Below, piece after piece: positions 6,442 through 11,101 of a stretch of DNA of 11,101 nucleotides; the first letter of the stretch is position 1, and each line of letters begins with the position of its first letter. Source of the stretch: a bacterium (lineage in GTDB: Bacteria > T1Sed10-126); NCBI GenBank assembly GCA_003557545.1, contig PWOD01000226.1, positions 1 through 11,101 on the forward strand, read 5' to 3'. Under the pieces are notes generated by a model, which saw nothing but the letters and a program-made list of their open reading frames with translations, was not told the origin of the DNA and made no database searches. The position numbers were made by a program, and so were the translations under genes.

Positions 6442-7884
6442 CTAACTGATGAGCCGAACTTTAACTTCAGAATAGAGCGGACGGGTCTGCTCCACCTGGG
6501 CTGATTGCTGCCAGTTACCAAAATCGATAAAACTGGGATCAAAAATCTCGGTGTCAAAGGTGATTCTTGCATTATCTGAATTGGAAGGCATGATAAAATT
6601 TCCCCCGGTAACCAGAAGACCCTCGAGAATTGGACCGGTACCGCCGCCCATGCTGCCAAAAATATAATCACCACCGGCTCCACTGATACCGACAACCTTA
6701 ATACTATTTCGTTCAAACTCAACCTCGGCCTCAGCTTCAGCTTCAAGATCCTCCGCCCCCCATAACGCCAGACCACCAAGCTTGTCACGGTCACCTTCGA
6801 ACAGGTAGTTATTTCCCTCGACAAGAATACTACCCCGGGCATAAAGCCCCCCCTTCAATCCATTACCGTTACCACTAAAGGTCACACTATCATCCGAATA
6901 AATTGTCACGGGGTCGCCGCCAACCAGGCTTATCTGGCCGCCATTATTATTACTGATTGAATAACCGTCCGCAGTTTTTACAACACAGACCGGGGAACCA
7001 TCCTCCCACTGAACATCCGGCGCTTCACTATCCTGGGTCCGTACGGCCCGAGCGTTTCCAGGACACTGACCGGTCACCGCCCACTCATCAAAATCAGCAA
7101 GGTTAACATCATATGCGGCGGGGTTTGTTTCAGTGAACCGGGGAACCAGGCGCTGTTCATCATAACTATTGACCGTCCCATGACCACCACCGGGTGGAGA
7201 GAACGACCCGCTGGAGTGAAGATAAACATCACCAATAACACCGTTATTAGAGCCCCCGGCATTAATATTCCCCCCCGCACAGAAAGCAGCCCCCCCGGCT
7301 TTAAAATTATTACCACTTAAGTTCATATTCCCGGCGGCATAGACAGAACAATCGATATTCATCCCGACAAACTGCCGGATCGGACGGGGATGAACCTCGG
7401 CCACTGCATGCCGGACAAACAGCCGGCTACCAACTTCACCAAAAAAACGAGAGGGCCAGAAATAAGGGCTGAAAGCACCGTAAACCAGGGCGCCGACCCG
7501 ATAATACTCCTGACCATAATGATCGGGATCCGAGGTAGTATAATGAACCACCCTGATATTATCGACATCAGTGGGTGAGTTGACCTGGTAAAAATCTGCA
7601 TGCTGCTGACCATAATTTTCAATAATATAATTACGAACAATCTGATAAACAACCGCCAGGTCCGGTTCAGAGGTTGGTTGGTTGAGCGCCTGTCCACCGG
7701 CCAGAACCGCCCGGTCGGCAATATCTTGAGCCCGCTGTTGATGCATATAATAGCGGGAAAGATCAATTCCAAAAGTTCCAACAACCATAAAGAAAAAAAG
7801 AAAGATAACAGCCCCCACGACAAACGATCCCCGGCTGTCTGAGAGCCCTGGGCGAAACCTTAAAAAACCATTTAAAAAACTCAT
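6442..7884 (-). CDS. TadG-like membrane-anchored pilus-assembly / pseudopilin protein
   Basis: A 480-aa protein with a TadE/TadG-like N-terminus. A short basic segment and RGSF (18-21) lead into one hydrophobic helix (about 21-40), followed by GIDLSRYYMHQQRAQDIADRAVLAGGQAL (39-67), the typical 'Tad' motif with a long amphipathic helix. Residues about 70-165 form an extracytoplasmic domain with RHAVAEVHPRP at its end. From about 175 to 440 the sequence is rich in Gly, Asn and Ser with short alternating hydrophobic stretches, suggesting a beta-solenoid or other all-beta surface domain. Four cysteines (C179, C202, C274, C300) could form disulfides. An acidic EAEAEAEVEFE run lies at 381-391. No von Willebrand A MIDAS motif is seen, unlike many TadG proteins. 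GGAGGG (7890-7895) lies five bases before the ATG. A minor pilin, tip or adhesin role is inferred. Confidence 0.8.
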   Translation of the reverse strand: MSFLNGFLRFRPGLSDSRGSFVVGAVIFLFFFMVVGTFGIDLSRYYMHQQRAQDIADRAVLAGGQALNQPTSEPDLAVVYQIVRNYIIENYGQQHADFYQVNSPTDVDNIRVVHYTTSDPDHYGQEYYRVGALVYGAFSPYFWPSRFFGEVGSRLFVRHAVAEVHPRPIRQFVGMNIDCSVYAAGNMNLSGNNFKAGGAAFCAGGNINAGGSNNGVIGDVYLHSSGSFSPPGGGHGTVNSYDEQRLVPRFTETNPAAYDVNLADFDEWAVTGQCPGNARAVRTQDSEAPDVQWEDGSPVCVVKTADGYSISNNNGGQISLVGGDPVTIYSDDSVTFSGNGNGLKGGLYARGSILVEGNNYLFEGDRDKLGGLALWGAEDLEAEAEAEVEFERNSIKVVGISGAGGDYIFGSMGGGTGPILEGLLVTGGNFIMPSNSDNARITFDTEIFDPSFIDFGNWQQSAQVEQTRPLYSEVKVRLIS

Positions 7885-7929
7885 AAATTCCCTCCAGAAA
7901 CTTTCAGATATTTACTAAACCACAGGTTA

Positions 7930-7958
7930 AATATAAGACATCAGGGGTAAAATTTCAA
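7930..7958 (-). promoter_or_regulatory. Candidate sigma70-type promoter for the TadG-like/DUF192 pair
   Basis: Read on the - strand, TTGAAA (plus positions 7953-7958) and TATATT (7930-7935) are exactly 17 bases apart and each match consensus at 5/6. Transcription would start near 7923, giving a leader of about 40 bases before the ATG at 7884. It lies in the 99-base gap between the TadC and TadG-like genes, so this pair may be expressed apart from the rest of the operon. Confidence 0.5.
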
Positions 7959-7971
7959 GTTGTGAAATTTT
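7949..7971. repeat. Perfect 9-bp palindrome between the TadC and TadG-like genes
   Basis: AAAATTTCA (7949-7957) and TGAAATTTT (7963-7971) are exact reverse complements with a 5-base loop. It begins 12 bases after the TadC stop on the - strand. It could act as a weak AT-rich transcription terminator or RNA-stabilising hairpin for the upstream genes, or as an operator, since one arm covers the -35 box of the candidate promoter. No clean T-run follows on the - strand. Confidence 0.45.
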
Positions 7972-7983
7972 TTAACAATTAGA

Positions 7984-8946
7984 TTAAACCGCTCCAATTC
8001 CGGTCATCTCCATAAATACTTCCAGACCGATCGGACCGAGAACTACGATAAAGATGGTGGGAAAGATAAACAGAACCATGGGAATCAACATTTTAACCGG
8101 AGCTTGCTGAGCAAGTTTTTCGATCTCCTGGCGACGATCAATCCGCATCTGCTGTGCCTGAATTCGTAAAACATCACCGATGCTGGCCCCCAGCTCTTCT
8201 GCCTGAATCACAGCAGAAACAAAGCCGGACAGCTCATTTATTTCAACCCGGGTGACAAGATTACGCAGGGCACGTTTACGGGGAGTCCCCAGTTGAACCT
8301 CTTCAAGCACCCGGCCAAACTCCGCGGACAATGCGCCTTCCATCTTATCAACAACTCGGGTCAAAGCCATATCAAACCCCAGACCGGCCTCGGCCGAAAC
8401 AACCAGTAGATCAATCGCGAAGGGAAGATCCTTCCTAATAGCTTTCTGGCGGCTGGTTATCAGCCGTTCAAGATAAAAACGGGGAACTACATAACTGGCC
8501 GCACCGGCAGTGAGGGCGAAAATCACAGAAAGTGCTACACCCTCAGTGGTAGTAGGGCCAAATCCCAGGGCAAACAGAATAACAGCCGAGATATTGATCA
8601 GTCCAAGAATAATCTGAATAGCTGTAAACTCGTTAGGGCCAAGGTTGCCCGGTCGGCCCGCCTGGATGAGCTTACGCTCTAATTTTTCTCTTTTGGTCTC
8701 AGTCTCGCCACCGACAAGCCGAGCCACCCGTTGAATGAAAGGATAAATATTACGTTCATAAAAACTGCCTTCCAACAGCTCCTCATCTAAATCGATCCCC
8801 TCAGTTTCTGTCTGCTGATAACCGGTCACCTCACAAAATCGGCGAAATACGACAGGTTCCGGGTCACGCTGAGACCCCAGTAAAAAGATACTGATAGCCA
8901 GGATGAATAATAGCATGGCCAGAGTTACAGTGATATAAACTATCAT
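7984..8946 (-). CDS. tadC: TadC-type type II secretion system F domain inner-membrane protein
   Basis: A 320-aa inner-membrane platform protein of the Tad/Flp pilus system, acting with TadB on top of the CpaF ATPase. It has an N-terminal membrane helix (about 3-23), a cytoplasmic linker, two helices (about 108-128 and 136-156), the T2SSF cytoplasmic domain (about 173-283) and a C-terminal helix (about 286-306). Recognisable TadC text includes LPFAIDLLVVSAEAGLGF (174-191), ELSGFVSAVIQAEELGASIGDVLR (238-261) and the closing APVKMLIPMVLFIFPTIFIVVLGP (282-305). Length is typical. The gene starts 35 bases after the TadB stop. The upstream purine-rich AGAGAGTG is a weak, rather distant ribosome binding site, so some dependence on upstream translation is possible. 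TadC is preferred over TadB by gene order and by this C-terminal motif. Confidence 0.92.
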   Translation of the reverse strand: MIVYITVTLAMLLFILAISIFLLGSQRDPEPVVFRRFCEVTGYQQTETEGIDLDEELLEGSFYERNIYPFIQRVARLVGGETETKREKLERKLIQAGRPGNLGPNEFTAIQIILGLINISAVILFALGFGPTTTEGVALSVIFALTAGAASYVVPRFYLERLITSRQKAIRKDLPFAIDLLVVSAEAGLGFDMALTRVVDKMEGALSAEFGRVLEEVQLGTPRKRALRNLVTRVEINELSGFVSAVIQAEELGASIGDVLRIQAQQMRIDRRQEIEKLAQQAPVKMLIPMVLFIFPTIFIVVLGPIGLEVFMEMTGIGAV

Positions 8947-8981
8947 TTAAGCTTCACTCTCTAATTTTTATTTGTCCAGGA

Positions 8982-9992
8982 TTAAAGATCAATGCTAATA
9001 ATTCTCCAGATAATAAAGATCCCAATAGCCTGCCAGAATATTCCAAACCCAATGGCAGCAAGACCAAACGGATGAAAAATAAAATTAACCATCATCTCAG
9101 TCCGAATCAGATAGAATATAATTCCCAATCCAACCGGTAAAAAAGAGATTATCCCACCACTTAGTTTACCCTGGGAAGTAAGCGCATTTATCTGTCCCTT
9201 CAGCTGGATCCGTTCTCGAATAGTCGCCCCTATCTGGTCAAGTATTTCACTCAATTTACCCCCCACCTGACGCTGGATTAAAATAGCTGTAACAATAAGA
9301 TCAAGATCCTGACTATCTATCCGTTCAACCATTCTAACCAGAGCGTCATCAATCGGAATTCCATAGCGATTTTCCATGATCACCCGTTCAAACTCCTCAG
9401 CCGCCGGCGCTTGAGCCTCTTCTGCAACCAGGGTCAACGCCTGGGAAAAGCCATAACCACTTTTCAAACCATTCGACATCAAAACTATTAGCTCCGGCAG
9501 CTGATTGTTAAATTTTTTCATCCGTTTATTTCGACTGTAAAGAACATAGACTGTGGGAAAAATCCAGCCAGCGGCAAAACCAATCAAACCGATAGTAGTA
9601 GCCCTGCCGCCAAACAGTTGAAAACCGACCAGTCCGGTCATAATTCCGGTAATCAACATCATCATAATGCAGATCACCACGAACTCGGCGGGGCGAACTC
9701 TCAAACCGGCACGGAGCAGCCAATCCCGCATCTTCTGCTGGATTTCCTCACTAATAGCTACCTCCGATAGATGATCGGCTATACCACTGAGGAGAGTAAG
9801 TGTCTCTTCGCGGGCTTCGGTAGATTTCTGGCGGGCCAGCTCTTCACGGTAGGCCTGATCGACATAGGGTCTGATCCGTTCACTGATCGTCTGGTATTCC
9901 CGGCTATCACGTCTTTTCAAGGTGAACAGAGCAAAAACTATGCCGGACAGGGCAACAAATAAAATCAACAGGAGAATAGTTGTGGGAGACAT
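8982..9992 (-). CDS. tadB: TadB-type type II secretion system F domain inner-membrane protein
   Basis: A 336-aa inner-membrane partner of TadC in the Tad pilus assembly platform. An N-terminal helix (about 4-25) is followed by a charged cytoplasmic stretch (26-95), two helices (about 102-124 and 131-152), the T2SSF domain (about 160-270) and two C-terminal helices (about 278-297 and 307-332). The T2SSF domain carries NQLPELIVLMSNGLKSGYGF (163-182) and DLDLIVTAILIQRQVGGKLSEIL (229-251), the usual TadB signatures. The start follows the CpaF stop after three bases. Its ribosome binding site (GTGGAG) is embedded in the last codons of the ATPase gene, so the two are tightly coupled. Length and topology are normal for the family. 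Confidence 0.93.
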   Translation of the reverse strand: MSPTTILLLILFVALSGIVFALFTLKRRDSREYQTISERIRPYVDQAYREELARQKSTEAREETLTLLSGIADHLSEVAISEEIQQKMRDWLLRAGLRVRPAEFVVICIMMMLITGIMTGLVGFQLFGGRATTIGLIGFAAGWIFPTVYVLYSRNKRMKKFNNQLPELIVLMSNGLKSGYGFSQALTLVAEEAQAPAAEEFERVIMENRYGIPIDDALVRMVERIDSQDLDLIVTAILIQRQVGGKLSEILDQIGATIRERIQLKGQINALTSQGKLSGGIISFLPVGLGIIFYLIRTEMMVNFIFHPFGLAAIGFGIFWQAIGIFIIWRIISIDL

Positions 9993-9995
9993 AAT

Positions 9996-11101
9996 CTAAT
10001 TCTCCACAAAAATATCCTGCGGCAGTTCAACCCCCTCCTGCTTGAACCGACGATAAAAATCCGGGCGAATCCCGGTAGGTTTAAGTTTGCCAACTATCCG
10101 GTCATCAACCATCCCCTCCTGATCAAAGGTAAATATTTCCTGAAGTCGGACTGTCTCCCCTTCCATACCGTTAACCTCGGTAACACTGATAATCTTTCTA
10201 CTTCCATCCCGCAAGCGGGACTGCTGAACTATCAGATCAACTGCTGAAGCGATCTGTTCACGAATCGCTTTCTGAGGCAGCTCCATACCGGCCATCATGA
10301 CCAGGGTTTCCATCCGGGAGATACATTCACGAGGATTATTGGAGTGGATAGTTGTCAGAGAACCATCATGACCTGTATTCATTGCCTGAAGCATGTCGAG
10401 TGCCTCGGCTCCCCGACATTCCCCAATAATTATTCTGTCCGGGCGCATCCGCAATGAATTTTTTACCAGGTCACGCATTGTTACCTCACCTTTCCCCTCA
10501 ATATTGGGAGGACGTGTTTCCAGGGAAACCAGATGATCCTGCCCCAGCTGCAGTTCGGCTGAATCCTCAAGGGTAATTATTCTTTCACCGGAAGGTATAA
10601 AACTGGATAAAACATTAAGAGTTGTAGTTTTACCGGATCCGGTCCCCCCCGAAACAACTATATTAAGAGAGGTTTCAACACAGGCCCTTAAAAAATCAGC
10701 CATCTGCTGGCTGAGAGTACCGAAATTAATTAGATCACGGACTCCAAAGGGATCCTCGGAAAACTTTCTGATTGTAACTGTCGGGCCATTAAGAGCCAGA
10801 GGAGGAATAATTACATTAACCCGTGAACCATCCTGAAGCCGGGCATCACAGTATGGCTGACTTTCATCTACCCGCCGACCGAGCGGGGCAACGATCCGCT
10901 GAATAATATTCATCATATGAGAATTACTTTTGAATTTACTACCGGTCAGTTCAATCTTACCATTTTTTTCAACAAATATCTCATCCGGACCATTAGCCAT
11001 TATTTCAGTAATTTCAGGCCTTCGAAGTAACGGCTCGAGGGGGCCAAGACCAAGAATGTCATCCATTAATTCCCGGATCAGCTGATTGTATTCATGCCGG
11101 G
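9996..11101 (-). CDS. cpaF: CpaF/TadA-type secretion ATPase (5' end beyond the window)
   Basis: Hexameric cytoplasmic ATPase that powers Flp pilus assembly through TadB/TadC. The frame stays open to the right edge: the codons before the internal ATG at 11066 read RHEYNQLIREL, family sequence that leads into MDDILGLGPLEPLL, so this ATG is not the true start. Counting from that Met, visible motifs are Walker A GGTGSGKTT (140-148), Asp box TLEDSAELQL (165-174), Walker B region RPDRIIIGECRG (208-219) and His box GHDGSLTTIHSNNP (232-245). The N-terminal domain shows EIMANGPDEIFVEKNGKIEL. At least 367 residues are present; family members are usually about 400-500 aa, so the missing part is the N-terminal region. 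It is the first visible gene of the - strand Tad operon. Confidence 0.95.
   Translation of the reverse strand, partial: RHEYNQLIRELMDDILGLGPLEPLLRRPEITEIMANGPDEIFVEKNGKIELTGSKFKSNSHMMNIIQRIVAPLGRRVDESQPYCDARLQDGSRVNVIIPPLALNGPTVTIRKFSEDPFGVRDLINFGTLSQQMADFLRACVETSLNIVVSGGTGSGKTTTLNVLSSFIPSGERIITLEDSAELQLGQDHLVSLETRPPNIEGKGEVTMRDLVKNSLRMRPDRIIIGECRGAEALDMLQAMNTGHDGSLTTIHSNNPRECISRMETLVMMAGMELPQKAIREQIASAVDLIVQQSRLRDGSRKIISVTEVNGMEGETVRLQEIFTFDQEGMVDDRIVGKLKPTGIRPDFYRRFKQEGVELPQDIFVEN

Noticed and set aside
6435-6842. N-terminal extension of the DUF192 frame upstream of 6434
   Set aside because: It lies wholly inside the TadG-like gene in another frame and shows no family features; the DUF192 domain begins after the ATG at 6434.
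10020-11066. Type IV pilus PilB/PilT or type II GspE ATPase
   Set aside because: The motif set, the N-terminal text ILGLGPLEPLL, and the adjacent TadB and TadC genes fit CpaF/TadA much better.

Overview
This 11.1 kb window (moderate GC by eye) comes from a bacterium that lives at least partly without oxygen. It carries a three-subunit molybdenum hydroxylase, a class A flavodiiron protein and a Tad (tight adherence / Flp pilus) secretion operon. The taxon cannot be fixed from the sequence. An anaerobic, Bacillota-like organism is my best guess, at low confidence.

Left part (about 1-4760, + strand): a candidate promoter with an overlapping inverted repeat precedes a compact operon of FAD subunit, [2Fe-2S] subunit and molybdopterin subunit of a xanthine dehydrogenase / aldehyde oxidase family enzyme. 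Electrons would run from the substrate at the Mo centre through two [2Fe-2S] clusters to FAD. After a 70-base leader comes a DUF2877 gene (the family of E. coli YlbF/AllH, tied to ureide/oxamate metabolism). No ATG, GTG or TTG is available where this gene should start: a strong ribosome binding site is followed by ATC. The pairing suggests purine or other N-heterocycle catabolism, but the substrate is not proven. Candidate terminators lie at the end of the Mo subunit gene and at the end of the DUF2877 gene.

Middle part (about 4760-6101, + strand): an intergenic region with two TATAAT boxes and a dyad, then a full-length flavodiiron protein with all metal ligands. Such enzymes reduce O2 and/or NO to protect anaerobic metabolism. 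Its 3' end overlaps, tail to tail, the last gene of the Tad operon by 18 bases.

Right part (6084-11101, - strand): reading from the right edge, a CpaF/TadA secretion ATPase (5' end cut by the window), TadB, TadC, a TadG-like membrane-anchored pseudopilin-type protein with a long Gly/Asn-rich C-terminal region, and a small DUF192 protein. The ATPase and the two membrane proteins form the motor and platform of the pilus machine. The TadG-like protein is a probable surface or tip component and has its own good sigma70-type promoter. DUF192 sits 7 bases behind it and is probably co-translated. Flp pilin, prepilin peptidase, TadE/F, secretin and CpaE are not in the window and may lie upstream of CpaF.

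I see no RNA gene, CRISPR array, insertion sequence or clear sign of horizontal transfer. Most genes are ordinary members of known families. The points most worth a second look are the start of the DUF2877 gene, the TadG-like/DUF192 pair, and the dyads in the promoter regions.
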